Position numbers and translations under genes: made by a program. A stretch of 64,000 bases of DNA from the NCBI RefSeq assembly GCF_026240095.1, contig NZ_JAPIVG010000007.1:62001-126000 (forward strand), in the 5' to 3' direction. Source of the stretch: Pedobacter sandarakinus. Its GTDB lineage: Bacteria > Bacteroidota > Bacteroidia > Sphingobacteriales > Sphingobacteriaceae. How positions within the stretch are numbered: the first letter of the stretch is position 1; each line of letters begins with the position of its first letter. The notes under the pieces are model-generated. The model was given only the letters and a program-made list of their open reading frames with translations, did no database searches and had not been told where the DNA came from. This document shows, in pieces, positions 8,929 through 17,478 of this stretch.

Positions 8929-9564
8929 CTACAACAGCTTATGATTGTCGGCAAATTTGACCAAACCAATGATTGACTTGACGCCGGTTTTTCGCCAAAT
9001 ATTTTTTCGATGGGTTTCTACCGTGTGGGCAGATATAAACAACTTGCTGGCGATGCTTGCCGTGGTATATTCTTGAGCAATTAGTTTAAGAATTTCGATT
9101 TCTCGTGGCGATAAATTATTAGGGATATTGAAGTGCTGTTGTTTAGAACTTAACCCCGCCTGTGCTGGCATAAGTGAAGCTTGAACATAAGTTTTACCAT
9201 CAATTACCTGATGAAGTGCGCTGCGGAGTTCTCGGTTTGTAATGTTTTTAAGTACGTAACCCGAAGCTCCTGCCTGTAACAGTGCAGACATGCTCAACAA
9301 ATCATCTTGCATAGAAAGCACCACCACTTTGGTTTGGGAATGTGTCTTCTTAATAGATTTTGTTAATTGAATGGTGTGCTCTTGGCCAATATTAATGCCA
9401 ACGAGTAGTAACTTAACGGGATAAATGCTGATTTGTTGAAGAGCTGATTTTGCAGAATTTGCTTTTCCCACAACCTTAAACTCGTCGAATTTATTCAAAA
9501 TTGTTTCTATACCATCAATCATCATGTTCTGATCATCCACAATAAAGACAGTAATTTTTTCCAT
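8929..9564 (-). CDS. NarL/FixJ-type response regulator with degenerate receiver
   Basis: A 211-residue regulator with a REC domain (about 1-120) and a LuxR-type helix-turn-helix (about 148-208; LSPREIEILKLIAQEYTTAS, then HTVETHRKNIWRKTG). The receiver keeps the acidic pair D10/D11, the switch Ser in VVVLSMQDD and the Lys in YVLKNIT. The position that normally carries the phosphoacceptor Asp after the hydrophobic third strand reads LLLVGINIG, with glycine (G56, codon GGC on the minus strand at 9397-9399). It may therefore act without phosphorylation. No histidine kinase is adjacent, so it is an orphan regulator. Confidence 0.92.
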   Translation of the reverse strand: MEKITVFIVDDQNMMIDGIETILNKFDEFKVVGKANSAKSALQQISIYPVKLLLVGINIGQEHTIQLTKSIKKTHSQTKVVVLSMQDDLLSMSALLQAGASGYVLKNITNRELRSALHQVIDGKTYVQASLMPAQAGLSSKQQHFNIPNNLSPREIEILKLIAQEYTTASIASKLFISAHTVETHRKNIWRKTGVKSIIGLVKFADNHKLL

Positions 9565-9809
9565 AAATCGTTTTTAATCTTATCCTTTCCTTAAATTAAC
9601 ACTACTTGCGCAAACATGTTTAAAAAAAGATAAAATTGTAAACCTCCTTAGATGAAGATGTAGGCTGTATCGCTTACATGGCTGTAATGAAGACATAAGT
9701 GTAAACTTATGATTTGATACTGAAGAAATTCAATTCACCATTTTTAGATTTTAACCAATGTTGATTAGCAAGAAAGTGGTAAATGTAGAAGTTGTGAAAC
9801 AAAAGCTGC

Positions 9810-10142
9810 TTATGCAGCTATTACTTCTGCTACCTCATCTGCAGAAATATCGCTATGCGATGCTTCTAAAACACATTCACCGTTCTTGATTAACAATATC
9901 TGTGGAGACTGGTGGGCAACGCTAAATTCGGTTGCAATGGTATTTGATATATCCCGGTAGCTAATAAGATCTAAAAAATAGAGTTTAGTATCGGCTGGAA
10001 TTACATCCCAACTAAATTCGAAATTCCTTTTTGCCATAAGCGATATGGAACAACGCGTACTGTGCTTAAAAATAAGGCTGTATCCGTTAGCTTGTTTGAT
10101 TTCTTCTAATTGCTCTACTGATGTTAAATTTACCCAAGTCAT
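9810..10142 (-). CDS. ytxJ: Bacillithiol-system redox-active protein YtxJ (monothiol bacilliredoxin BrxC-like)
   Basis: A 110-residue thioredoxin-fold protein with a single active-site cysteine, C31, in KHSTRCSIS, the TxCxxS signature of the YtxJ/DUF2847 family. It also has the FSVAHQSPQILLI loop where thioredoxins carry the cis-Pro. Family members are proposed to reduce bacillithiol mixed disulfides on proteins. I start at the ATG at 10140-10142 (MTWVNLTSVEQLEE), since the nine extra residues of an upstream in-frame ATG (10169) are not part of the fold. A second bacilliredoxin of a different type is encoded at 35.4 kb. Confidence 0.88.
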   Translation of the reverse strand: MTWVNLTSVEQLEEIKQANGYSLIFKHSTRCSISLMAKRNFEFSWDVIPADTKLYFLDLISYRDISNTIATEFSVAHQSPQILLIKNGECVLEASHSDISADEVAEVIAA

Positions 10143-10227
10143 AATAAAATTTTTATTAATAGATAACATCTGCAGTGTGAATTGGTTCTGCAGATGACCT
10201 AAAAATGAAGAATGAAGTTTTCGAATT

Positions 10228-10350
10228 TTAGTTTCTTCTGCGTTTGCCTTCAGGATAAGATCCGTAAGCAGGGCACAATTTAGAGGAACAAGATTCTAAT
10301 AGGGTAATGGTGCAAAACACCGCCAGTAAAAGGATGGCAATTTTTTTCAT
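10228..10350 (-). CDS. Small lipoprotein, 40 residues
   Basis: A short open frame with ATG at 10348-10350 and TAA at 10228-10230. It has a clear lipoprotein signal: MKKIAILLLAVFCTITLLES followed by C21 (lipobox-like LESC). The mature part is only about 20 residues and ends in a basic tail (EGKRRRN); it holds a second Cys in KLCPAYGSY. It lies 52 bases downstream of ribH on the same strand and upstream of the YtxJ gene. The strong signal-peptide design argues for a real gene despite its size. No function can be assigned. Confidence 0.6.
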   Translation of the reverse strand: MKKIAILLLAVFCTITLLESCSSKLCPAYGSYPEGKRRRN

Positions 10351-10402
10351 CGGGTAGATCATTTTAAACCACTAAGGTACAAATATTTATTAAAAGGAGA
10401 TA

Positions 10403-10894
10403 TTAAATGTTGGCAGAAAAATCGACCATCTTTATGGCAGTAATTGCCGCTTCATCGCCTTTATTGCCATGTTTGCCCCCGGCACGGTCTTGGGCCTGCT
10501 CTAAATTGTTTGTAGTTAACACCCCGAAAATTACAGGCTTGCTGTATTTTATGCTCACGTTTGTTACCCCTTGCGCAACCGCATCGCAAATAAAATCGAA
10601 ATGTTTAGTGTCGCCTTGAATTACGCAGCCCAAACAAATTACGGCATCAATGTCTTTTCTTTTACTTAACAAAATATCTGCCCCACTGGTTAATTCAAAA
10701 CTCCCTGGAACCGGGATGGACACAATATTTGCCTCATCAACACCATGATCTAAAAGCGTTTTTAATGCGCCATTGTATAATGCACCAGTTATTGCTGCAT
10801 TCCATTCGGCAACAATGATTCCAAAGGTATAATTTGCACCACTTGGTACCGTGGTGTGAGAGAAATCTGATAAATTTTTAAGTTGTGTAGACAT
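10403..10894 (-). CDS. ribH: 6,7-dimethyl-8-ribityllumazine synthase
   Basis: RibH condenses 5-amino-6-ribitylaminouracil with 3,4-dihydroxy-2-butanone 4-phosphate in riboflavin synthesis. The 163-residue length is usual. Visible family motifs are the substrate-binding start of strand 1 (FGIIVAEWNAAIT), VPGSFELTSGADILL, the loop VICLGCVIQGDTKHFDFI with the catalytic His, and PVIFGVLTTNNLEQAQDRAGG. The protein assembles into pentamers or 60-mers in the cytoplasm. It stands apart from other rib genes here and has its own -7 box four bases before the ATG. Confidence 0.97.
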   Translation of the reverse strand: MSTQLKNLSDFSHTTVPSGANYTFGIIVAEWNAAITGALYNGALKTLLDHGVDEANIVSIPVPGSFELTSGADILLSKRKDIDAVICLGCVIQGDTKHFDFICDAVAQGVTNVSIKYSKPVIFGVLTTNNLEQAQDRAGGKHGNKGDEAAITAIKMVDFSANI

Positions 10895-10898
10895 GTTA

Positions 10899-10906
10899 CA
10901 AAGATA
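10899..10906 (-). promoter_or_regulatory. -7 promoter box TATCTTTG of ribH
   Basis: On the minus strand the box reads TATCTTTG, a perfect TAnnTTTG match, and ends four bases before the ribH ATG (10892-10894). A TTTA lies 18 bases further upstream as a weak -33 element. Confidence 0.55.
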
Positions 10907-10977
10907 GTTTTCAGTAATTAATGTTTAAAGAACTTAATGTTTAAATGATGTAAGTTTACTGATGGGTTGCTTTTACG

Positions 10978-11652
10978 CTAATTAAAATGAAGCCCTGTAT
11001 AAGTTGCCCCTATCGGGATGGGCTTTTCGCCAATCCAAACCTGGTTTCTATCGAATTTAGAGATTTTACTCCTGGCAACAATAAATGCCCTATGGCAACG
11101 TACAAAATCGTTCTTGGGTAGTAAATCAGATAGATCGTTAATAGTGATTCTGGAACTCACCATTTTATTGTTGAGCTGAATTTGGGTGTAATTTCCCGAA
11201 GCTTCGATGTATAATATTTCCGCTAACTCTACTTTTACCTGCTCATAACCATCTTTTACAAAAATAAATGTAGGCTTTAGATCTACCCGTTGGCTACGTA
11301 ACACATGCACCTCTTGTGCCTTATTACATGCTTTTAAAAACCTGGCGAGCGAAAATGGCTTTAATAAATAGTCTACCGCATCTAGCTCGAAGCTTTGCAC
11401 CGCATGCTCACTGTAAGCTGTGGTAAAGATTACCATTGGCGCATTGCTTAAGCTTTTTAGAAAGTCGATGCCGCTTATGTCTGGCATCTTAATGTCTAAA
11501 AAAATAAGGTCTACCTGATTTTGTTGAAGATAAGACATTGCCATGAAGGCATCTGTAAAAGTCTCTACCAATGTTAGAGAGGTAACTTTGGCAGCATGCG
11601 ATTTTATAATGTCAAGTGCAATGGGTTCGTCATCTATGGCAATGGCAATCAT
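10978..11652 (-). CDS. LytTR-family response regulator
   Basis: A 224-residue regulator: REC domain about 1-120 with phosphoacceptor D53 in LIFLDIKMPDISGIDF and Lys in YLLKPFSLARF, and a LytTR DNA-binding domain about 135-224 (IFVKDGYEQVKVELAEILYIEA, then FVRCHRAFIVARSKIS). It lies 36 bases downstream of the histidine kinase gene and is its obvious partner. LytTR regulators in Bacteroidota typically control envelope or metabolic genes close by, but the target here is not evident. All receiver residues are intact, unlike the regulator at 8.9 kb. Confidence 0.94.
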   Translation of the reverse strand: MIAIAIDDEPIALDIIKSHAAKVTSLTLVETFTDAFMAMSYLQQNQVDLIFLDIKMPDISGIDFLKSLSNAPMVIFTTAYSEHAVQSFELDAVDYLLKPFSLARFLKACNKAQEVHVLRSQRVDLKPTFIFVKDGYEQVKVELAEILYIEASGNYTQIQLNNKMVSSRITINDLSDLLPKNDFVRCHRAFIVARSKISKFDRNQVWIGEKPIPIGATYTGLHFN

Positions 11653-11688
11653 ATTTTAATCTTTTCTTTCGCAAGATAGCGATAATGA

Positions 11689-13221
11689 TTAGTCCAGCGT
11701 TAAAGTTAGGTGTACAAAGAATTCATTGGCGCTTTCGCGGATAATTAATTCGTGCCTACCGGCGTATAATAACGATAGGCGTTGCTTAACATTTGCCAAA
11801 CCAATGCCGCTTTTCAATTTTTCTGGATCGTTGTCTGCCTTGATGTAGATGCTGTTACTTACATCGAAATACAATGTTTTCTCTTTAGTTTGAAGTGTGA
11901 TCTTGATATAGGATGGTTGTTGCAGACTTATTCCATGCTTGAATGCATTCTCTACAAAAGGAATAAGTAGCATGGGTGTTATCTTTAGATTGCTTAGTTG
12001 TTCCTCGATGTGTGTTTCGATGCGTATATCTGCGGAGCGGGATGTACGTAGTTTCTGCAAATCAATATAATTGTTAAGATATTCCAATTCCCTGGTGAGC
12101 GAGATCTGATCCAGGGTGTTTTCGTGCAACATAAATCGCATCATGTCACCTAGTTTTTGAATGCCCTCTCCTGTACGTTCAGCGTTCTCTTGTAACGCCG
12201 TGCCGAATAATGTATTTAGTGCATTAAAAAGAAAATGTGGATTGATCTGAGATTTTAAGAAATGTAGGCTTGCATCAGACTTTCCCAGTTCTGTTTTCAG
12301 CATCTGAATTTCACTTTGTTTCTCGAACTTGTTTTTATAAATATACCAGCCTAAGGGAGTCGAAATGCAAATCATGCCTATTGCAGTAAAAATAAGCGCT
12401 ATCGGAATCGCCTCTCCATTTCGCATGAAACCTGCCAGGGCTAGCAGCAAAAGAAGACATATCATGGCTGTTAAGGCTACATTTCCCCAAAAATAACGAC
12501 CAAAGCCTTTTCCGGTTTTTCGGAGATTGGGAATGATGTAGTAAACCGAAAAAAGTGTAAAAAATATATTAACGGGGGGAAAGATTAACCACAGTACCAC
12601 CAGCTCATAATCGAATCTTGGCGAAAGTACTACACTAAAAATCATCAATGAGATCAGCCAGATTTTGATTGAGATGAAAAGCTCGGAAATGATATCACCC
12701 GTAATCCTTTTTAAAAATTTGATTCTTTCTAAAAGTGATAATCCGCGTTCGTTGAAGTAAGCGTAACCATTTAATAATAGGTACAACAGAAAGATGTAGG
12801 TAAATGCTTCACCAAATAGCACATCGTAACCACTAGAGAGGTGATCAAACTCGACCAAACGGTAAGCCTGCGAATAGGTGTTGGCTACCATCCAGATTAA
12901 AACGGAAGCTCCTGTTACCAAAATAGTGAGGATAATGTTTAGCGCAATGTTGTTTCTTCGCACCAACTGCGGCATCAAACTAAAGTTAAATAGTAGAAAG
13001 CTAACATAAAGGGTAGTGGTTTTAATTATTTCCGGGAGGAAAAAATTTTTCATTACTCGGTAGCTAATTTGGCTTTCGGTGAAGCGGTATGCATTGTCTG
13101 GACCAAAGGTAGTGGAAGTGCAAATGCCAATTATCGCCAATGTATAAAGAGCGGTAGCGATCCAGAATTCTATCCTGTTGATATTTTTTGTATCTGTTGG
13201 GGTTGGAGTAACAATCATCAT
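11689..13221 (-). CDS. LytS/YehU-type sensor histidine kinase
   Basis: A 510-residue membrane kinase. About eight hydrophobic helices lie in residues 18-295, with no clear extracytoplasmic sensor domain. A His_kinase (PF06580) domain follows, with the phosphoacceptor H329 in LKSQINPHFLFNALNTLFG. The HATPase domain has PMLLIPFVENAFKHGIS (N box) and GIGLANVKQRLSLLY (G box). The gene lies immediately upstream of the LytTR regulator in one operon. A weak -7-like box (TAAAATTG) is upstream of the ATG. Confidence 0.93.
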   Translation of the reverse strand: MMIVTPTPTDTKNINRIEFWIATALYTLAIIGICTSTTFGPDNAYRFTESQISYRVMKNFFLPEIIKTTTLYVSFLLFNFSLMPQLVRRNNIALNIILTILVTGASVLIWMVANTYSQAYRLVEFDHLSSGYDVLFGEAFTYIFLLYLLLNGYAYFNERGLSLLERIKFLKRITGDIISELFISIKIWLISLMIFSVVLSPRFDYELVVLWLIFPPVNIFFTLFSVYYIIPNLRKTGKGFGRYFWGNVALTAMICLLLLLALAGFMRNGEAIPIALIFTAIGMICISTPLGWYIYKNKFEKQSEIQMLKTELGKSDASLHFLKSQINPHFLFNALNTLFGTALQENAERTGEGIQKLGDMMRFMLHENTLDQISLTRELEYLNNYIDLQKLRTSRSADIRIETHIEEQLSNLKITPMLLIPFVENAFKHGISLQQPSYIKITLQTKEKTLYFDVSNSIYIKADNDPEKLKSGIGLANVKQRLSLLYAGRHELIIRESANEFFVHLTLTLD

Positions 13222-13392
13222 AACTTATATTATGGTTGCAATTTTACATACACCCAGCGAATTGATTTTGAAAATGTGACGGATGATGCCATAAATGTGA
13301 TGAACAACCTTTATTCACCATAATTTCTGTTTGCTGATAATTAATATGAACAGATTTTTAACTTTGCGCAAGTATCTTTTAATAATATTAAT

Positions 13393-13740
13393 ATGATCGT
13401 TTACGGAATTCCAAATTGCAACACCGTTAAAAAGGCCCTAGATTGGCTAAAAGTGAGAAATCTCGACTATGAATTTCATGATTTCAAAAAGAAAGGTATC
13501 TCAGCTGAAAAACTGAACGAATGGTGTAAAACCTTTGGATGGGAAACTGTGCTTAACCGACAAGGTTTAACCTGGAAGAAATTGCCGAAAGACGTTCAAA
13601 GTGAAATTGATAGCCAAGATAAGGCGGTTGCTTATCTAATCGATAACACAAGTGCGATTAAGAGACCAATTGTAGAGCATAATGGCCAGGCAATTTTAAT
13701 ATCTTTTAATGAAGATGCTTACCTTAAAACACTAGGCTAG
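13393..13740 (+). CDS. ArsC-family reductase (Spx/YffB-like)
   Basis: A 115-residue thioredoxin-fold protein of the ArsC/Spx family. It starts MIVYGIPNCNTVKKALDWL, with single active-site C9, and ends with RPIVEHNGQAILISF, the conserved Arg-Pro loop. True glutaredoxin-coupled arsenate reductases have a slightly different CGTSRN loop; the CNTVKKA form is that of YffB-like proteins, probably thiol-dependent reductases of unknown substrate. No ars genes are nearby. A -7 box TAACTTTG is at 13359-13366. Confidence 0.88.
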   Translation: MIVYGIPNCNTVKKALDWLKVRNLDYEFHDFKKKGISAEKLNEWCKTFGWETVLNRQGLTWKKLPKDVQSEIDSQDKAVAYLIDNTSAIKRPIVEHNGQAILISFNEDAYLKTLG

Positions 13741-13808
13741 TTCGTTTGTTCTAATGTTAAAGTTTGTTAAATACGAGCTTTTCATCTTGCACTAACTTAC
13801 TTTTATAT

Positions 13809-14552
13809 ATGTATAAGCTCATTCTTGCCTTTTTATTTGCGTTTCCAATTGCTGTTTCTGCACAAACAGTTACTACCGGAACAGTTTTCGATTACAGTAA
13901 AAAAACCCTAACCCTACCCGGGGTTTCGGTAAGAAATTTAAATAATAAGAAGGTAACCAGCACCAGTAAGGAAGGGAAGTATACTATACCGGCGAAGGTG
14001 GGCGATCTAATCGAATTTTCTGCTGTCGGATACCATACAGATACGCTCTATCTTATCAATTTATTAAATAGATCTATCTATCTACCTGTAAAATCTACTA
14101 GCTTGGCCGATGTTGATGTTCGGGGCGTTAGAATGAACAGCCAAATTACGGATGCTAAAGACCCCCTTGCCGAGAAATATACCTTGCTTAATACGGGTGG
14201 TAATTTAAACAGGAAGCGGATGACAGATAAGGTGGGTGGATTAAATTTAAACTTGGGCTACGGCAAATATAAGCGTCAACAACGTAAGGAAGCAGCGTTG
14301 GAAGAACGAGATTTATACTTGGCTGAAATTGATGGAAATTTTAGTGAAAAAGCTGTTAATGACTTAACTAAGCTCCAGGGAGAAGAATTGAAAAACTTTA
14401 TGGTGATTTACCGCCCATCGGTAGAGCAGGTAAAGGCCGAAAGGCCCTTTCGTTACAGCTATTATATTTCCAAGGCATACGTAGCATGGCAAAAACTAAC
14501 GCCACAGCAACAAAAGCTGCAGGACTTACCCAAATTAAAATTAAATAACTAA
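13809..14552 (+). CDS. Secreted carboxypeptidase-like regulatory domain protein
   Basis: A 247-residue exported protein: signal peptide MYKLILAFLFAFPIAVSAQ, then one CarboxypepD_reg-like beta-sandwich (about 20-105: GTVFDYSKKTLTLPGVSVRN, GKYTIPAKVGDLIEFSAVGY) and a basic, alpha-helical C-terminal half (YGKYKRQQRKEAALEERD). Proteins of this shape are common in Bacteroidota and are presumed periplasmic; the function is unknown. I use the ATG at 13809 because the longer frame opens with TTG at 13764 and would bury the signal peptide. Confidence 0.8.
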   Translation: MYKLILAFLFAFPIAVSAQTVTTGTVFDYSKKTLTLPGVSVRNLNNKKVTSTSKEGKYTIPAKVGDLIEFSAVGYHTDTLYLINLLNRSIYLPVKSTSLADVDVRGVRMNSQITDAKDPLAEKYTLLNTGGNLNRKRMTDKVGGLNLNLGYGKYKRQQRKEAALEERDLYLAEIDGNFSEKAVNDLTKLQGEELKNFMVIYRPSVEQVKAERPFRYSYYISKAYVAWQKLTPQQQKLQDLPKLKLNN

Positions 14553-14639
14553 TAATATTCCTTAAGTAACATTGTAGGCATATTTGGGTTGGCTAGCGGT
14601 TATTTTTTATCTTTACAGCAAAACACAACTTTTTTAAAT

Positions 14640-16610
14640 ATGAAAATAAACAAACTTATTAAAGTATGCTGTATCTGTCTATTTGCCACATTTTCTGCAT
14701 TTGCACAGCAAACAGCTCCTGTCTCTAATTACAGTCCATCAGAAGCATTTGGGCCGCTTTTTTATACCCAAAATGGAAATGAATTCCGCTCTGCGATAGG
14801 CGCTCCCGGGCCGAAGTACTGGCAAAATAGGGTAGATTATAATATTACCGCCAACTTAGACGATACAAAAAACCAAGTATCTGGAACTGTAACATTAACT
14901 TACAAAAACAATAGCCCCGATAAATTGCCTTATTTATGGCTACAGTTAGATCAAAATACCTTCAAGGATAATTCTCGCGGAAAGCAGATCACGCCATCAC
15001 GCAGCAGGTACGGTGCGCAAGGCGAAAACTTTGATGGAGGCTATCAAATCAAAAATGTTAGTGTATCTCAGAAAGCTGCTGCGGTTAAATTCACTTCATT
15101 AATTGAAGATACCCGGATGCAGATCCGCCTGGACCAACCTATGGCAGCAAATGGAGATGTGATTACGATCAAAATGGATTATTCTTATATTGTTCCAAAA
15201 GAAGGATCGGATAGGACAGGCCACCTTACAACCAAAAATGGAGAAATTTTCGCTATTGCGCAGTGGTTTCCACGCATGTGCGTATATGATGACGTAATTG
15301 GCTGGAACACTTTGCCTTACTGGGGTGGAGGTGAGTTCTACTGTGAGTATGGCGACATTAACTTCGCCATTACTGCCCCGGCTTCTCATATTGTGATGGG
15401 TTCTGGAGAATTATTAAATCCAGCAGAAGTGTTTACCGCTACGCAATTGCAGCGTTGGAATGCTGCTAAAAATAGCGATGCTACGGTACATATTCGTACA
15501 GAGGCAGAGGTAACTGATCCTGCTTCTCGTCCATCGAAAGACAAATTAACTTGGAAATACAAAATTGTTAATGCCCGTGATGCAGCCTGGGCATCATCTA
15601 AAGCCTTTGTGCTTGATGCAGCTCGTATCAATTTACCGAGTGGCAAAAAATCATTGGCAGTATCTGCTCAGCCTGTAGAAAGTAACGGGGTAGATGCTTA
15701 CGGAAGAGGCGTTGAATATGTTAAAACTACAATAGAACATTATTCTACAAAATGGTTTGAGTATCCTTATCCTATGGCAGTAAACGTAGCCACCAATATC
15801 GGCGGAATGGAATATCCTGGTATTGTTTTCTGCGGATGGAAAGCTAAAAAAGGAAGCGCTTGGGGGGTAATCGATCACGAATTCGGTCATACCTGGTTCC
15901 CGATGATTGTGGGTTCCAACGAACGTAAATACGGGTGGATGGACGAAGGTTTCAACACGTTTATCAACGGTATTTCTTCTAAAAACTTTAACAATGGCGA
16001 ATATGCCCAGCGCAAAGCAGACCTTAATGCTATTGGCAAACAGGTAGTAGGAAACCCTAAATATGAAAATATTATGCAAATGCCCGATGGTATGATAGAG
16101 CAGAATATTGGAATTAACCTTTATGCTAAACCAGGATGGGGATTAGATATATTGAGAGAGCAAATTTTAGGTGAAGATCGGTTCGACTATGCTTTTCGCC
16201 AGTACATTAAAAACTGGGCATTTAAGCACCCAACACCATTCGATTTTTTCCGCTCTATGGAAAATGGCGCAGGAGAAGACTTGGCTTGGTTTTGGAGAAG
16301 TTGGTTTTTGAACAGCTGGAAAATGGACCAAGGAATTGGAAATGTAGAGCCAGTAAAACAAGATGGCAATTTAGTTGGCTATACCATTCGCGTAAATAAT
16401 CTCGAAAAAATGCCTATGCCAATCATCCTTCAGGTGGAAACCAAAAGTGGCAAAAAGGAAATGGTTAAAATTCCTGTAGACGTTTGGATGAAAAATACCA
16501 CTTGGTTAGTGCGTTTCCCTACAACAGAGGAGGTAGTTTCAGTAACGCTCGATCCGAATAAAGTGTTGCCAGATAGTAATCCGGATAACAACACCTGGAC
16601 AAGTAAATAA
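14640..16610 (+). CDS. M1-family zinc metallopeptidase (aminopeptidase N-like)
   Basis: A 656-residue secreted peptidase. The signal peptide is [20 protein letters not shown]. The beta-sandwich N-domain covers about 60-280. The thermolysin-like domain holds zinc motif HEFGH (413-417) with the third ligand E436 in GWMDEGFN, and NIGGMEYPG stands in for the GAMEN exopeptidase loop. The altered loop (GGMEY) is common in Bacteroidota M1 relatives. A short C-terminal beta domain follows. Acts in the periplasm on peptides. The start at 14640 begins the signal peptide; the longer in-frame ATG at 14589 adds 17 unlikely residues. A -7-like box TATCTTTA lies at 14608-14615. Confidence 0.93.
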   Translation: MKINKLIKVCCICLFATFSAFAQQTAPVSNYSPSEAFGPLFYTQNGNEFRSAIGAPGPKYWQNRVDYNITANLDDTKNQVSGTVTLTYKNNSPDKLPYLWLQLDQNTFKDNSRGKQITPSRSRYGAQGENFDGGYQIKNVSVSQKAAAVKFTSLIEDTRMQIRLDQPMAANGDVITIKMDYSYIVPKEGSDRTGHLTTKNGEIFAIAQWFPRMCVYDDVIGWNTLPYWGGGEFYCEYGDINFAITAPASHIVMGSGELLNPAEVFTATQLQRWNAAKNSDATVHIRTEAEVTDPASRPSKDKLTWKYKIVNARDAAWASSKAFVLDAARINLPSGKKSLAVSAQPVESNGVDAYGRGVEYVKTTIEHYSTKWFEYPYPMAVNVATNIGGMEYPGIVFCGWKAKKGSAWGVIDHEFGHTWFPMIVGSNERKYGWMDEGFNTFINGISSKNFNNGEYAQRKADLNAIGKQVVGNPKYENIMQMPDGMIEQNIGINLYAKPGWGLDILREQILGEDRFDYAFRQYIKNWAFKHPTPFDFFRSMENGAGEDLAWFWRSWFLNSWKMDQGIGNVEPVKQDGNLVGYTIRVNNLEKMPMPIILQVETKSGKKEMVKIPVDVWMKNTTWLVRFPTTEEVVSVTLDPNKVLPDSNPDNNTWTSK

Positions 16611-16627
16611 CAAAAAATGATATTAAA

Positions 16628-16661
16628 CAAAACCCCAATGACTAGCGTTTTTGGGGTTTTG
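16628..16661 (+). terminator. Terminator after the M1 peptidase
   Basis: An 11-bp perfect stem, CAAAACCCCAA at 16628-16638 and TTGGGGTTTTG at 16651-16661, followed by TTTTG. Confidence 0.8.
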
Positions 16662-16695
16662 TTTTGTGGTAGCCTATTAAGACAAACCAAATTAG

Positions 16696-16703
16696 TAATT
16701 TCG
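16696..16703 (+). promoter_or_regulatory. -7 promoter box TAATTTCG of the VF530-family gene
   Basis: One mismatch to TAnnTTTG. It ends four bases before the ATG at 16708, the same spacing as at lipA, ribH and pdxJ. Confidence 0.4.
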
Positions 16704-16707
16704 CACT

Positions 16708-16929
16708 ATGGCAGAAACGCAAAAGAATAACCCTTTACATGGCATCACCTTAGAAAAAATTGTTACCGATTTGCAGCTGCACTATGGATGGAACAAACTC
16801 GGCTCGCTGATTAACATAGATTGTTTTAATAACAACCAAAGCATAAAATCGAGCTTGAATTTTCTTCGCAGGATGCCTTGGGCAAGAAAAAAGGTGGAGG
16901 ATTTATATCTTGATACTTTTCACAAGTAG
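16708..16929 (+). CDS. VF530 family DNA-binding protein (DUF2132)
   Basis: A 73-residue protein matching the VF530 family almost end to end: [20 protein letters not shown], then [20 protein letters not shown] and [16 protein letters not shown]. Family members are small helical DNA-binding proteins found in many bacteria; the cellular role is not known. It stands alone between the M1 peptidase terminator and a small membrane protein gene. Confidence 0.9.
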   Translation: MAETQKNNPLHGITLEKIVTDLQLHYGWNKLGSLINIDCFNNNQSIKSSLNFLRRMPWARKKVEDLYLDTFHK

Positions 16930-16981
16930 CTAAGCATTTTCATCAATTATTTCAAAATCCTTATCTTGACTATCATCACCT

Positions 16982-17104
16982 ATGGATAAAGAAAAGCTAA
17001 AATTGTGGTTTAAAAGGGTAGGCCTTGTAGGCTTCCTGTTTTTTCTGGTTAAAGGCATAATTTGGCTTGTTGTAATTTACTTCATCGGTAAAAACGCTAC
17101 TTAA
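16982..17104 (+). CDS. Small single-helix membrane protein, 40 residues
   Basis: The open frame starts at ATG 16982 and ends at TAA 17102-17104. It has a basic start MDKEKLKLWFKRVG and then one hydrophobic helix (LVGFLFFLVKGIIWLVVIYF), ending in a short polar tail. The pattern of a charged amphipathic N-terminus plus one transmembrane helix resembles small conserved Bacteroidota membrane proteins I recall, but I cannot name the family. It is convergent with and overlaps the gtrA 3' end by 8 bases. Codon use looks like that of its neighbours. Confidence 0.6.
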   Translation: MDKEKLKLWFKRVGLVGFLFFLVKGIIWLVVIYFIGKNAT

Positions 17105-17477
17105 AAGTAAACAACATGTTTGCTAAAAAATTCCAAACAAAAACAATCAGAATCGCAAAACACTTCGCCAGGTAAAAGTTTGTGCCATTTTTTCGCTGAT
17201 GAAATAGATAGATGATCAATGTGTTCAAACCCAAACCAATTAAGCTTACGATTAAAAATTTGCTAAATTCTGTGCCCCAATGCGCATTTTTGCTTTGGAA
17301 AGTCCAGATTCTGTTGATGAAGTAGTTATTGGTTACGGCTAAGCTAAAACCAATTCCATTTGCAAGATATTTATTTATCCTCATTTTCTCTTTGAAGAAC
17401 CATGTGGCCCCAAAATCAATCGCCATTCCGAGCAAGCCTGTTAAGCCAAATTTAATGATGCGAAAAACGAGTTCCAT
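17097..17477 (-). CDS. GtrA family membrane protein
   Basis: A 126-residue protein with four predicted transmembrane helices: FGLTGLLGMAIDFGATWFF, YLANGIGFSLAVTNNYFINR, FLIVSLIGLGLNTLIIYLF and the last about 100-125. FINRIWTF is the conserved loop motif of GtrA-like flippases or accessory proteins, which are thought to move polyprenyl-linked sugars across the membrane. Its start lies one base after the stop of the GT39-type glycosyltransferase, so the pair forms an operon and probably one pathway: GtrA would supply the lipid-linked sugar donor. Confidence 0.92.
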   Translation of the reverse strand: MELVFRIIKFGLTGLLGMAIDFGATWFFKEKMRINKYLANGIGFSLAVTNNYFINRIWTFQSKNAHWGTEFSKFLIVSLIGLGLNTLIIYLFHQRKNGTNFYLAKCFAILIVFVWNFLANMLFTFK

Positions 17478-17478
17478 G

